64,000 nucleotides of DNA from Ascaris suum (taxonomy: Eukaryota; Nematoda; Chromadorea; Rhabditida; Ascarididae), in NCBI GenBank assembly GCA_013433145.1, contig CM024187.1, forward strand, positions 13,753,826 to 13,817,825, in the 5' to 3' direction. Shown here one piece after another: positions 13,501-26,851 of the stretch; position 1 is the first letter of the stretch, and each line of letters begins with the position of its first letter. Below the pieces are notes generated by a model, which saw only the letters and a program-made list of their open reading frames with translations, did no database searches and was not told the origin of the DNA. Position numbers and translations under genes: made by a program.

Positions 13501-16500
13501 CGTAATGAAACGACTTCCAAGCAAACGTATCCTTGCAAAGCGTATTCCTAAACAGAAATTCACTCTTCCGCTTTGACATTTTGAAGTGTTCGTGGACAGG
13601 ACTGCTACTTCGTTGGTAAATCGGTATTGGAGAATTGTAACGAACGTATTTAAAGATGAGTCGTCAACTGTTTTGTGTACAGCTGTTCAGAATCACATTC
13701 AAAGAACTGTTAATGTTAGTTCACGACAACTTCATAAAAAGAATACTTAGCAGCACAACTAAATTACTACATAGTTGCAAGTCAAACGAATGCTGAAAGC
13801 CGACAATTTTAAACAAACATTTACATATGAAAGTAACGCAGAGGTGAATACAAATCTGAATTTGAAAAGATGGGTGAGCCGCTTTGCATTTTTATTTATT
13901 CCTTTCATTCTCTTCTTTGAGTCATAACTTTTGCATAAACTAGCAGCTTCCATTTCCGGAGGGTGTACTCAATACAGAAACATCCTGACAGCTCATCTGC
14001 GCTTAAGCAGCCCACTCAACTCAACATTCGCACAAAAAAGCAAAACTCTAAAATATTGGGAATAGATTCGAATATGAAAATAACGAAATCGTTATTACAA
14101 CGCTTAGCGTACAAACAATAAGCTTCAAAAATACTAAATTCAATTTTGAGATCACTGAACAAAAAATCGAGGTGTTAGACAACGAGATGCAGGTACGCTT
14201 GAAATGCAATTTTCAACAAATTGTGAAATCAGTGAGGCACAACAGCCCCAACTGGTCTCATATCACAGTGTTTTGAGGGACTTAAATAATCACCGAAACA
14301 CGAACACGATTCGATGCAAAAAAAAAAAAAAAAGTGAGGCGCAAATGAAAGAACTAAGCAACTTTTTGAGATCATCACATAGTAAAAGGCTTCAAGAGGA
14401 CACAAGTGAACAACTAGGAGGATCAAAAAAATAACACACTAAACAAATACTAGCGCGATTGGGCTTACTGACTCCTGAAATTGTAACACTGTAAACGGTT
14501 CGTGAGCCAAGTGCTGCGAGGATGCACTAGAAAACATTATAAAGTGAAAAAAAAGTTAAGCTTGTCGTACGGATGATGAATCTCCTTTTTGCAAATAGAA
14601 ACTTAATACGTATACAGACAACTTTCGCAATTATTCACAATTATGCAGCCGAAACACATTAGGAATACCATTTGATAATCTCAATGACACAACCAGCAAG
14701 AGATGACCACCGTGCACTCGCATCGAGCACAGCTAACTAATCCATAGAAGGTGAGAACATAACTCGAGTTGCATAAAAATGAAAACTGAATTTTTTAACT
14801 TATTTTTGAAAATGAGTCTGCAAAACTCTGTAAGAGTTTTGAAAATACGCTCTTTTCTGTCAACTGTGTTTTTGACTGGCGGTTGCAAATGCTCGCAAAA
14901 CCCACATCCTCTCCAAAATCGGCTTTCCTCACCATACCCACTCAATTGCTACTTGATTAGGCTGTTTTTCCTTCTCATCAGGTTGCGCATTTTTTGGGCA
15001 TCATCTCTTACATCTTTACAAATCGTGAAAAATGGTGGTAAGGTAAACGTTGAAACAGAAAGAACATAGAAAGGATCTGAAACACAAAGAATTTCAATAA
15101 GCAGAAAGACTAATAAGTAGAAAATAGAATAAGCCTGTTACAGGCGAGAACAAAACGAGTATAAAACAGGATGCTGTGCAATTTTGCCAGCAACGGTTCG
15201 AAGTCAAGATCTTCAAAGCGAGGCAAACTCTCGTGTTCAGAATCAAGACAATTGGAAACAAACAATATGAGCACTTAATGCAAACTCCCGAGCGAATGTT
15301 AAGTATCATGAAACGCACGAAAGTGAATTAAGCTAAGTAAATGATGAATACTGTCGCGCCCTATAGTATATTTTCATGTGGTGTGCTTTCTAATACAGCG
15401 AATGAATGACTGTTGATACCGCACGATTAGAAGACCACTGCATCTAACGAAAATAAATACGTGGAAAATGATTACACCACTTATAAATTTCAAGAAATGT
15501 CCCCAATCTCACTTCTTAACATATCTAGACTCAAAGCCACTATGCCACAAAGTTTGACGGATAAACGTAGAGTTATGGCGAGAAGAACGTCCATTTATGA
15601 AGTGCAATGAATCGTGAAAACACGGCATTGATGTGGTAAAACAACTGAACGACGTTATGTACATATATCGGTATTCGCATGACAAAAAAGAATCGCTATG
15701 CCGAATTATCAATATTGAAAATATGGAATATCACATGAGAGACCCAGGTATAAAAACTCATCGCTTCAGATAATCTTTTAGTACCGACATTTGAGACAAT
15801 CGCTAAGTAAGAGATCAGAAATTTGCTGTCAAATAAGATGATGCCGCGGTCTAAATTAAGTGGAAACAGTATCTTTAGAAGAATGTCAGTCATAAAGAGC
15901 TGTAACTAAGGAAATGAAGGTGGGAAGAGAAGGATGTGGGTCGATGGTGTCTTTCTACAAGAGTGAAATTCCAGTGGAGGAGATGGGGAATTCCGCTTCT
16001 AAGCCACAGCCAAGCATTTTTTGAGTTTCCGTTGCCATTTTTTGTCGCCTACTTTATCTTAATTAAAAAATATTCGACGTCTTACTAGCAAAAGCACAAA
16101 TGAAGACATTTCATCGCATTAAAAAATCATTTCATAGCAAAAAATGCTCATGAATGGCCTCTTTTGTGATGACCACAACGACGATTAGATTAAGGTGCTA
16201 CAAACAGAATTCGGTTCCAATAACACAATGCTATCAGCAATTTCCACGCACTTCACAAATTTTGCAAGCATAAAATCATGACAAAGGATTCAATACTACA
16301 GGTATTTCTTAGGATACGAAGTGCTTATGGATCTATGGAAAGCATACCCTTCCTCTGGATTAGTTCCCTGAAAAATTCTGCAGATTCGAAGTTCACCTCA
16401 TTCTTATATTTGCGAGTTTTCTTCCATCAAAATCTTTGGGCTACTACGGGTTTATTCAATAAAACTTACGCGAACCTCAAAAATGCACTTATTTTTGCTG

Positions 16501-17301
16501 TACGATGCACCGTTCCTGGGATCAGGCCGAAAAAAATTGCTGACTTCGCTCCTCCATGCCACAATCTTAGCTACGAGTCTGGATATGTTCCGCATGTACC
16601 CTCACCGCATCCAAGTTACTCTGAAGTTCACTAATATAAGCCGTTCAAATTTAATGGGGTTCTTAGACACAAGGAAACAACCCTCCACCACGGAATCAAA
16701 ATTCAGTCTCATATAATCAGAAAGGAGAAAACGTCTAGGAACAAGCTGTCCTTTAAAGATATGATCCACGAACCAAACGATATAAAGTCCATCTTCGGTG
16801 CTGTCATACAGCGGTAGCGAGATAAAGCCAACAGTTGACGGGAAAAAGATCCCCAATCAAAAAAAGAGATGCAATAGGACAAAGAGATAGAAGATAATAA
16901 AATAAACGTAAAAAGTTTTCAACTTAAGAAAGTGACGGCGCGTAATGTGAAATTCGAGCGAATTGATCGCGACGATTTTCAAGTAGGCACAATTGGTCTG
17001 AGGTAGACAAATGAACAGGTGCAACTTTTGAAAGCAAAAAAAGAAGCATAATTTTTGAAGCACTTCAGGAGACAATTTGCAAATTCATATTCGCAAATTA
17101 TATCACCATTTCCAAATTACTAAACGGTGCAATTTTTGGATGCATAAATGAAAGCTGCAAAATTCTGGCAGTAGTAAAGGATAGCAATTCGGCTGACAAC
17201 TTTACATAAAGAACATATTTCGAAGAAAAAAATGAACAATGCAAAAAAAGTGATATACGCTATTGGGCGATGTGCAAGAATGACGGTTTGAGGAACGGTG
17301 C
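4561..17301. other. Long gene-poor region
   Basis: I see no exon chain with consistent phases here. The longest frames (minus 6833-7144, minus 7997-8320, plus 11961-12296, plus 12554-12874, plus 16278-16634, minus 16602-16856) lack family resemblance and flanking splice logic. Around 10818-11020 there are diverged copies of a TTTTGNATGACTA-like string (10818, 10926, 10955), suggesting an old dispersed repeat; a similar string occurs at 7521. A small UUCG-capped hairpin (GCCACC-TTCG-GGTGGC) lies near 6282. A strong TTTTTCAG-type minus-strand acceptor near 16370 opens a short frame, but I could not link it to a gene. Confidence 0.45.
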
Positions 17302-20300
17302 TTAAATGGCCCGTCCAATGGACTGAAGATACTGCTGTGCAGCAGCAACCTGCAATAATGCAAAGATTTTTTGCTGTACTATGCTGCAGTTTATGAGGAA
17401 ACTTGAACATTAGGTTAAGATGTGGGGACGAGTATATGCTTTCTGATGCCATTTCTCCGTAAATGCTGACAAAAAACCACTAGGGCATAACGAAACTATA
17501 AAAACTGATACGTTGCAGTAGGAACTCCATGTCCACAATAGTGTCAATAACCTAAATAAAATACTGCCAACTATTACCTCGTCCCTATAGCAAGGCTCAA
17601 CTGCCATTCGATCACGGATGCGAGTAAGAAGCCTGCCGAGCATGTTGAGACCTCTCCATTGCGACGGATCCACCGCTTGAGGCTCTTCCATTCCCAGCCC
17701 TATACCCCAACGCTGATCACGTGGGTTGCACTCCACCAAAACTGTCGATAAGGTTCGAAACAGTTCCTGTCGCAGCTCCGGATTTTGCTGATACTGAAAA
17801 CAAATAACTATTATGACATAAACGCGTAACATTAACTATTGCGCAACGTGAAAAGCAAACAACCCTTTTGAACAACCGCTTCGTCGAACGTACTGCTCTG
17901 CAAGAGATACACACAAATTCAAACAACCCTGCACTCTTCCTTCCATTTGCAGATGCATGCCACCAATGAAGCCTACGCGATCAGTCTAAATACAACCCAG
18001 AATTCAAAAACTGGTTAAAATCCTTATATGCCAATCACGGTAAACTTCAAAGAAACAAACCGGAAAACACGTCAGGCATATTATCTCACAACTGAACAGA
18101 GCGGATTATGGCTCTTTTGTGAATGATACGAAGGAAATAACTGGACATACCTTACGCTTGGTTCTTTCGTTTCCACTCTCGTTATATGTTAGGGACATGC
18201 ATTACTACGAAGCAAAAAAAATCTACCTGACCCGCATAAGCTGGTTCTGCACCACATTAAACCAATGAAATTTGAGCTGCAACCTTTGGAGGCAACAATA
18301 ACCTCACGAAAGAAAGTCCCAGCAATCAACAAAGATAATGTGATGCATATAAACACAATAATAACTCGAAGTAAACACAATAACTCGAAGATTTGCTCCT
18401 CAGTAAACTGGTAACGGATAGAATGATATAGTGGTGGCGCTTTCAGGTTCAAAGCAACAATACTGCTACAACGATTCTCGGTGTAGATGCACAACGAGTT
18501 GTACTATAGTGGAACAGCTAATTTCAGTGGTGATCCTTCCTGCTATCAACGCTTCTATATCACTCTTGAGAGATTCCATACTGAACTACCCCACATAAAG
18601 ACTGCAGAATGCGCAGAGCAAGTACAGCAAGAAATATACCTTCCGTAAATTGGCGATTGCCATGACCTGGTGGGAAACGCGATTCCAAACTTTTTGGTCG
18701 AATTTTCGCACCTTCGAGCCGATTACTTTCATCTGCTTTGGGTTCTTCGCTGCCAAAATTAACGCTGCTGACTCTTCATCACCAAATACTTCTGTTGAAA
18801 AATTTTCACGATGTTTCTTCAAAAAGTTATTGCAGAAAATATGCAAAATCAAATCGACTAGAATTCTATCTTTAAACAGTGGGCAAATTACAACGTTAAG
18901 AGGGTTCACGCTTGCATAACTATTACAATAAATTGCTGTTTATGTAGAAGGGACATAAATTTCTGGAAAAGAGTATTTCTTGAAAACAGTAAAACCACAA
19001 ACAAATAACTCTCATTCTGAACTAGACAAAACTATGCTTAGCTAAGCGCAGCAAGAAAAAACACGGAACCTGGGAAAATTAGCATCGACTACACCGCAAC
19101 AGAAAACATTCAGTTGACAGAATGAACCAATTCTGCATTCAATTGTTGTGCAGGGTAGTCATCTGATGTATTTATTTCTGCGACTTCATTGGAGAAAAAA
19201 GGTTTAGCATAAAAGACCGACACGATGCCATCTCCTCACATTTACGTGGGCGCTACAATATGCTCCTAAAGACCGAAAAAAACTACGAAAATGCTCTTGC
19301 AATATGGAGTCAGCGACTAGAGGACCGTTTCATCACTTGCTAACTGGATGGGATGGGAGCGAATAAAAACATGAAACTTTGCAACTGGTTTTCTCCATAG
19401 TGATTAGGAGCGGAGAAAATAATGGTCTGAGCTGTCCGAATGATGAAGAGGACGCTTTCGGATATTTTTCATTAGTTCAGACACTAGCAAAGTCTGACAG
19501 TGAACGCGCGAAAAAATTAACAAAGGCACAGATTGAACGACACTTTTTCAATGCAGAACTGACGGTACTGCAAAGTGCCCTGTCTCTGCATATTTTCTTT
19601 ATGCTCTAGAAATTTCTGCTTTCAAGATTCCAAAAAAAAACCATTATTAGTTTAAAGTCGGGCAAACTTATCATGCGTCGAACCAATTCTAGGAAAACTC
19701 AATCCGAGACTTCATGCGAACTGTTTTATTAGGTTAAATGCTACGCATACAGTTCGCTGCTAGCGCTTCGTTTTGATATGCTTCTGAGCCGAATCAGCGA
19801 CAGGTACGAGAATTCAACTAGTGGTGAAAATCTAGCCATGTAATGCCTCTGCCCACCTTTTCGAACTGCCCACCGCTGTCGCCTTTGACAATGTCTGATT
19901 CATATCGAAAAGCATCCCCATGTTTAACCTCTCACTGCATCGCACAATACTCTTAATTCATGTCTAGAAAACCCCGTTAGAATCTTTATGTCATCTTCCT
20001 CATAACATTCCTTAAGCTAGGCACTGACCGTGATTCACTTCTCTACTTCTGCCCATTTTGCTGGGTATCGGTTAGTCCCCTCTCCCAAATCACTCTAGTT
20101 GCAACGAAGCATTGTGCTGCTAAAACTGAAAAGCGGATGATGCTTTCCCAAAAAAAGTATAACAGCAAAAAATGTAAAAAATCGAAGTAAAGTGTGAAAA
20201 TATAAATTAAAAATCCAATTGAAAGTAAAAAGCAACTTGTAACTGTAGGAAATCAAAAGGGTAAAAATAGAAAGAAAAGTTCGAACCCAAAAAAATGTAA

Positions 20301-20961
20301 AGTTGGGATAAGGTGTGACAATATTCTGACCCTTGCATTTTTTCCGTCCTTACACTGGGGTGGGAAAATGGGGCTCTAACCTGGCATACCAGAGGACTTC
20401 TCTTCTTTTTTACGCTTTCGCTGTTCTGTTGCAGTTTATTGACTCGGGTCTTCAAATCAGATCATTTTATACAAAGGTAATGCTCTGTCTCCTCTAACCA
20501 GGGAGCTGTACACACTCTGAAGACAGGATATCTTAAAATAAAAACAAAAAATAAAAGATGTAGGCGGCGCGAAGCACCTCCTAAGGGATGTGTAAAGCTG
20601 CAAGTGGAATTACTGTGGATAAGATCAGCGCAGTCCGAGTGGCGTGCATACAGCAGAAGCGGGGTGATTTAGCTAAAACTCGCACACGCCGCAAAAGTCT
20701 TAAATAACTACTCCAGATGAGATCCAAAGAGAATAATAATGGCTCCGTTGTTTGACCTTCATATTCTTCGAAACTAAAAGAAATAAAAAACTGCAATATG
20801 ATGCTAGAAGAAAACCCCTCACTCGCTTTCCAATACATATAGTACTGCTCGGTGCAGATGAATTGCATATTATCGATGCGCAAACGTGGACATATATAAT
20901 GGTTGCTGAAGACATATCGATCCGTAAAGAACAACGTTAACGGTACATTCTGCGATGACAT
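17302..20961 (-). CDS. NADAR (YbiA-like, DUF1768) family protein, four exons
   Basis: Minus-strand exons are 20961-20823, 18791-18640, 17793-17578 and 17349-17302 (stop TAA), giving 184 residues, typical for a stand-alone NADAR domain. Every junction agrees in phase (1, 0, 0), and the acceptors are TTTTCAACAG, TTGTTTTCAG and TTATTGCAG. Family blocks in order are [72 protein letters not shown] and [19 protein letters not shown]. The family cleaves N-glycosidic bonds: YbiA acts on riboflavin-pathway intermediates, and other members remove ADP-ribose from guanine. The conserved Glu of TEQYYM and the RWGIGL block are intact, so activity is likely; the substrate is unknown. No signal peptide is visible, so it is probably cytosolic or nuclear. 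The start could instead be 20994 (11 residues longer), but a TTTTCAG acceptor lies between the two ATGs, favouring 20961. Confidence 0.9.
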
Positions 20962-20989
20962 TTTCACTGGGGCTACCGACGCCTGAAAA
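20962..20989 (-). promoter_or_regulatory. Probable spliced-leader (trans-splice) acceptor of the NADAR gene
   Basis: On the minus strand a perfect TTTTCAG (20989-20983) lies 21 nt before the ATG at 20961. In nematodes this spacing is typical of SL1 trans-splicing, and it decides the start codon chosen. It could instead be a cis acceptor for an upstream exon, because the 21 nt stay open in frame (ASVAPVK). Confidence 0.5.
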
Positions 20990-21451
20990 CTCATGCAAAA
21001 CTCTTGCTCTCATAAATTCAACAAATATTAGACAGAAAAGTGGCTCTGAAAGCGTCGAGTAGGCTTCGGCGGCAATTTTCAGACTTACTGTGAGTCAACC
21101 GACGGGTTGATTTTAAGTGAAAAGAGTTGTGGATTCAGTGGCTCTCCTTCTGAAAAGTCAAGCAATTCAGGTACGGTCAACTGTCAGAGAATTTTCTCGT
21201 GATATTACTTCAAGCACAAAAAAAAGAAACTGTGTAGTGAACAAATAAAAGTGATAAGCTGATATGCGCTTAGCAGCAAAATCGCGTCGTGCAAATGCAT
21301 GCCCGAAAATTCTTTGTCTTACCAACAGGATACGCATCTAAGCTCCAGCAAAAGAAACAGCAATAAATTTGCTAGAAAGACTTATTACAAAGCCGTTACC
21401 CAGAAATCAACAGAAGGATCGAATATTAGCGAAGCTAAAGCTTCTTAACGT

Positions 21452-21745
21452 AGCCCTGTTATTGAATATTGCTCACCGTTTGCTCACCTTACTAACTTCT
21501 GACATTAAAAAATATATTGAAAGCGTCCAAAAATATATAATTCGTAGAGCCTTCCGTAAGTTGAATCCTGATCCCTATAAAACTGACTCCATTGCGCATG
21601 TCAATTTTCGCGCTTGAAAGTTTTTTGGAGTATAGAAGAGCAATGCTTAATTTGGGTTTATGCTTTTAAAAAAATTATCCACAAGTTTTCTGATACATCC
21701 TACGACTTCAATAGTTTCTTTACTTTCGCTCCCAATAGCAGTTGA
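21452..21745 (+). mobile_element. Decayed non-LTR retrotransposon, C-terminal part of the reverse transcriptase ORF
   Basis: In shifting frames the plus strand reads SPVIEYCSPFAHLTN, then DIKKYIESVQKYIIRRAF, then LEYRRAMLNLGLCF and KKIIHKFSDTSYDFNSFF. This is the standard order at the 3' end of jockey/CR1-type ORF2: RPxxEYCSPxW, DIxxIExVQRxFTRR, LExRRxxxDLxLxYKIxH. At least three frameshifts and several stops break it, so it is dead. No poly(A) or 3' repeat was located. It lies just upstream of the NADAR gene, in the opposite orientation. Confidence 0.85.
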
Positions 21746-22540
21746 CGTGGTCATCGTTTTCAGTTGGCACGCAAGACTTGCTCACTGAATAACGTTTTGC
21801 ACAGTTTCCAGCACTGAGTTGTGCGAATTTGCGATTGGATTCCGGGAAAATTTTGGGGAGGCCAGGAAGTTGACTGCATTTACGTATTGCCTAAAACGTT
21901 TCAGTCTGAGCTAAATTGTAAAAATGGTTTACTGAAAATCCGTCAGGGATGTGCCCAGGTTTTAGGTTACTGATCACGGATGTGTCGTGGTTTGTTTTGC
22001 TGTGCTGCTTTACGATACATTCTCGGACGACATTTTTCGGATTATCCGCACTCGTGTTGTTCCTGTAGTCCACTGTTTCAGTGCAGTCTTCTTTATTCTT
22101 CTGCGAATAAAGATTCTCCTATGAATAAACATATATTACCGCCAAGCGCAAAAGAGAATCATAGAGACTGTTGCTTCAAAAGGTAGCGGAAAGGTGGATG
22201 GTATAGAGGAAATGAAGTCAACCATGAAGTTCCTCCCTAACAGAAAAAACTCTCAACTTACAGCCGGAGGCGATGAATAGATATTATACAGTGCCTCAGT
22301 TGTCAGGATCGGCGTTGTAGGAGCCGAGCAAAGCGGACGAGCTTGCAAATAGCCACCATGCTCATAACGGTTCTCTTGCGAAACGTGGGTTTGTGTAGTA
22401 TCGCAATTACTCCAAGACCGTCTCCAACTTCTTAAACAACTTTCTGAGTAGACAAAATCGAAACACGTGCTCTGCTTCTATTCAAAATTTCATCCCAATT
22501 CCGTATGTAGCCCTCGAAAGGCTGAACTACATAAACATGT
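21746..22540. other. No gene recognised
   Basis: Short AT-rich stretch between the retroelement relic and the ambiguous minus-strand frames. I see only frames too short or too broken to support. Confidence 0.5.
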
Positions 22541-23281
22541 TTAACCAAATAATGCATTTACGAGCGAAAGTGAGCAGCCAAATGGCCGTGCTATGCTCCG
22601 GAAGTATTCGGTCCGGTCCCGCCTATCGACCACAAACGTCGATAACGTAAAGTATGAGTTGAGGCTCATGGCAATTAATTCCTCAATGGAAGAATACTGC
22701 TGGCTTTGAATAGCAGTGCGAAGCTCGCGCAGCAGGCTGTCCATGCAAGATGGAGTAGTGCCAAGGCAATAAGAACATCCACTTACGTGGTTTGCTAGAA
22801 ACCTGAGTGGACAAAGCAGGACATCTACAGCTTCTCGCTGGAGGAATTTTTTTTTGGTAGGATCCAGGAAAAACCAGGTACAAAAGTAGGACTACAACTT
22901 TTACCACGTTTTTGAAGTTTTGTACTTCAAAATAAGCGCAGATCTGCTTAGATGAGTCTCTTGCGAAGTACTAATCAAAATGGATCCGCCTCTGACTAAT
23001 CGCAATAAATACACGAATTGTTGCCGAACAACCAACATTTGTCGAACATTTTTCTTATGCCATCTGTCTTCTGGATGAGCATGCGGGTGAAGGACGGACA
23101 CAGTGAGTGTTAACAGTGCTGTAATGAGGAGTATAGCTGCAGAGAAGGAGGTAGAGAAAAGCACGAGATAACGATGTGTCGACGCTTCTGAAATCAGGTC
23201 GGAAAAATTCGCAAACATTCCTTTACCTCTACAGTTCAAGCGGATTTCTGCTGTGATGAATATGCAACTATTCCACCACAT
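22541..23281 (-). other. Ambiguous minus-strand coding region
   Basis: Two minus-strand frames have protein-like composition. Frame 23281-22901 (126 codons) has a hydrophobic segment (YLVLFSTSFSAAILLITALL) followed by a basic stretch. Frame 22744-22541 begins MDSLLRELRTAIQSQQYSS and continues with charged residues. Between them a TTCCTCCAG acceptor and a perfect GTAAGT donor bracket a 51-nt open piece (REAVDVLLCPLRFLANH). However, the phases do not join these pieces into one model, and I recognise no family. It may be an unresolved gene, pseudogene or chance. Confidence 0.25.
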
Positions 23282-26094
23282 CTCTAACTAGGGAAACACA
23301 CAGAGAGGTTGAGATTGTGCGTTTCTGTGTGTAAGGGGTAGGCGGTGTAAGTACGCACCCAAAACTCTGGGAAACAAAATACACCCGTTAACTTTGAGCA
23401 AGAAATCTGAAAAGCGATAAGACATCGCTTTTCCTAATGAGATGTTTGGGCTAACAACTTGCGCAGATCTCATAAATGCTAAAGCACTTCTTCAGTGGCA
23501 GAGACAAATGAACGCGAAAGAGACAAAAAAGCGTGATTACAGTATACATGAATCCACAAGGAACCACGAAGACAGATCTACAGTAATCTCTCTCATCGGC
23601 AGAGGAAGCGTTCAAGGGCAGCAAGGAATGCACGAAACGTGCATATTACCCAGTTATATGTTCACTCTAATAAAACAGAATAGATTTTAGCACACACCGT
23701 AATGAAAGTTCTGCAAATGGGATCTCGCTCGCGAAACATTTCACTTTGCTGCAATCATCCACCCTCTTTGTGCAAGCATGCAAGATGACACTATCACTTG
23801 GCGTTAGTCTGCTGGTGATCTTCTAAAGATATATCAGAAGGAGAATCATCTCGCTACGACGATGTCAACAGTTCCAGAGTTTCGATGACTGGGTATACCT
23901 GATGGCTGGCATTTTCCGAGATCTTTTGGAAGAAGTCATCACAGCGTTGCTACAGACTGTAATCTTTCAGTGAACATATGTTTGGCTTTATGCTTTTGTG
24001 CGGTTGGAGATATTTTGATAACTTCTGCTATTGCCCGTACTGTCAGTTCTACTTCAACCTCTTCTTTTTTTTAAGTGACTCCGCGAGTTCCTCAAACTCA
24101 TTTCCTAACGCTTGTCGATGGTCTTCATATGCTTTTTCATCCCTCTTATCAAGACTATCGACACTCCCATCACCAAATTGTCTTGTTTATAGACAATCCC
24201 TTAATTTCTTCATCGATCCCTGGGAAGCCCTCAAAATCACTTACGATTTCACTTCTTAGATTCTGCATCAGCAACAGCGAATGATTTCCAGCAAAGTGCT
24301 GTGGCCTACAACTGCAGATTGGATGCGACAAAATATCATGCAAGCACATGTAACCTGAGACAAGCGGATGCAGCACTGGTCAAGAGATTGAGGCAGTAAG
24401 CTTATATTTGGAAAACGTGATGTCAGCATTTTTACTTTTACAGCAAACAAATTCAAGACGACCATACGCACTGTCACTCAATAAGATAGTTCTAAATTCC
24501 AACCTATCCTCTTCCATGTATTTCTTCACCTTTGGGACTAACCACCGGTGGATATTCAGTAAGAAAGATGGCTGTTAGCCGTGGTTCATGATTATGTTGC
24601 CGGAATAAGGGCAGACAATTTTTCTTTGTTTTATGATAGTGCGTGGAGCTTTGCATACTACGCATGGCTTTATTACTGGTCCTACGGCGTTACCAGATAG
24701 CATCAGGGCAAACGTGGCCTCCCATGTTTTATGCTCTGCACCTCAGCACTTTCATAAATGTAGGTCCTGTAGGACATCATCTTCTAGAGCACTCAGGTTT
24801 CATGATTGTTGAAGACTTGTTTTGGATGGCATCATTCCTTCTTAACCAACTTTTTCAATCCTGCCCAAAGTCAGACAGCAACCTATCAAATGACAGACGC
24901 ATTCGTCTAGCAGCTTTCATATTCATCAGTCCAAACCTACTCCTGAATCTGTAAAAGCTATCTCTCAGCGCTACTCTTTTCTGGGGGTCATTTGTTCAAC
25001 TTTTTATACACGCTCAGTCCTTCCTGGCATAACACATAGCTTTAAATCGCAGCACGCTTTTTGTTCTTATCTTCCACCCAAAATTTTGCGCCTTTTGCTG
25101 CTTTGCTCGCCACTTACCATGTAATGCTGCCATAACTATTCTGAAGTGTGATGACAAGATTGTCACGAATTTCTTTCATTCTTCATAGTTTCGTTGGCTG
25201 AAAATAAGCTCTTACCGCAAGCCTTAATAACCTAAGTTGCCTTGGTAAGCGGATGACTTGCGTCCTTTCACTTAAAGGAAGCGCTCTCAGTATTTCTTTA
25301 CCGTATCCGTATTGTGGCGATCACTGCATTTTGGGCTTAATATCAAGTAAAAGAAGGCTTACCTGAGTATGGGCTTACCCATGCCTACCGAGATGAAGTC
25401 CATCGCCCGAAGAATGAAAAGAATACTACTGAGTGCACCAGCAAATTATTTTCGAGCTTTCAAAGAAAGATCAAGAGAAAAAAGAAGGAAAGTGATGAAA
25501 AGATAACAAGAAAGTTTGTACAGTTATCGATGGTGGTTCTAATTCGTTGGTTTAAAACATGTACAAAAAATACTTTTAAATAAAGTAGTTAGGCTCTCAA
25601 CAACCAACCACCTCGCCAATTTCAAAACGTTTTCCATGATGTACGCCTTTATTGAACCGATCGTCACTAACCATTAAAGACCACGAAAAACCAAAACCAA
25701 CAAAGACTTTAGAGGCCCTCCCATCTTATTCGAATGTACGCCCATTCCGAAAGTTGCGAGCTCTATGAGCCCTGAAGGTTGGCGAGGAACAGTTCATATA
25801 CAGAAAAAAAATGTCACATGTGACTAGTGGTAGCATACACGCACAAAAATGTGTGTGTGAAAGTAATACGTGAATGCACGGAAGAGCGCTTTTCTGAACT
25901 AATGGTCTGCATAAAAGTTGCTTCATAGTCTCAGTGCGAACGTTTCAGCACATGTTGTTATTCGTTGTTTGTTAAGATTGCTTTCATACGCGCCGCTTGG
26001 GCGGCAGCTCTCTTCTGAACTACAAAATGACACATGTTTCGAAAACGTTTTATTTCGCTAATACTGCACCTCAGAAACACTCAACAAAGTTAAC
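23282..26094. other. Gene-poor stretch
   Basis: No supportable gene. Frames at 23978-24284 and 24643-24954 are isolated and lack splice context. A minus-strand acceptor near 25766 opens a short Arg-rich frame (AHRARNFRNGRTFE, then stop) whose phase fits the serine-rich exon at 26211-26320, but the link is not proven. Confidence 0.4.
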
Positions 26095-26153
26095 CTTGTA
26101 TGCAACCCTGAAAGCCCCTAACTCTGCAAATAGGCCTTTGGTCTCTCTTCGGA

Positions 26154-26320
26154 TCTGCCAAATCAGTAATATATAAAGAACGAAAAATTAAAAGATGAAA
26201 ACTAGCTAACCTCCTGGAAGAATCAGACGAGTCCGATGAGGAGCTGGATGAAGAGCTGATGCGAGAGCGCGTATTTCCACGTGGACTGTGCCGTGCCAGC
26301 GGCGAATGTAGTCGACTCAT
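26154..26320 (-). CDS. Possible first exon of a serine/arginine-rich protein
   Basis: From ATG 26320-26318 the minus strand encodes MSRLHSPLARHSPRG, then Arg/Ser residues and a run of eight serines followed by DSSDSSR. It ends at 26211 before a GTTAGC donor (phase 2). The following 56-nt sequence ends in a good GATTTGGCAG acceptor, giving a typical short nematode intron and a second exon piece starting at 26154 (SEERPKAYLQ, then stop or a GTTAGG donor). Such N-termini occur in SR-type splicing regulators and many nuclear proteins. No folded domain is visible, so function is not assigned. The downstream course is unresolved. Confidence 0.35.
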
Positions 26321-26851
26321 TTTGTTATTTCCTACACCACAGTGCTTTCTGAAGCTTGGTATCATTAGCCATCCATCCTTCAAGTTTCGCGAAACAAACA
26401 ACATTTTAAAATCTCTTTCCCATTATATCAGGACAGCTGGTCCCAAGATGAAGATAGCCAAGCGAATTCGAACTTTAAGAAAAAGAGAGCAAAGCAGTCC
26501 AAACAACATTTGAGTTAGTGTGGCAAGCAATATGAAAGTTCCCAAGTAAGGCGAGCAGCAAAGTTAGGTTGGTCTTGGCAAACTGACCTTACAGCCAGCA
26601 ATTTTACCTTCTGGTTACTACTTTCTGGGTTTTCCACAGAGCGAATTTGAACCTTCTATTATTCTCCGACCCTTCCGTATACCAGTGTCAGCAAGGAGGT
26701 AACGTAACCTGCACAGATCATCACATGCGGATATATAATATATATGGCAGGAGTACCTAAATGCGAAAACAAATAAGAAAACAATTAGACATCAGATGTG
26801 AGCTCTACGTGCTATACTGTTACATCGCGATGGTCGCACAATGGTTCAGTC

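Noticed and set aside
17717..17926. Short minus-strand frame overlapping the third NADAR exon
   Set aside because: A different frame over the same bases carries the NADAR motifs and correct splice phases.
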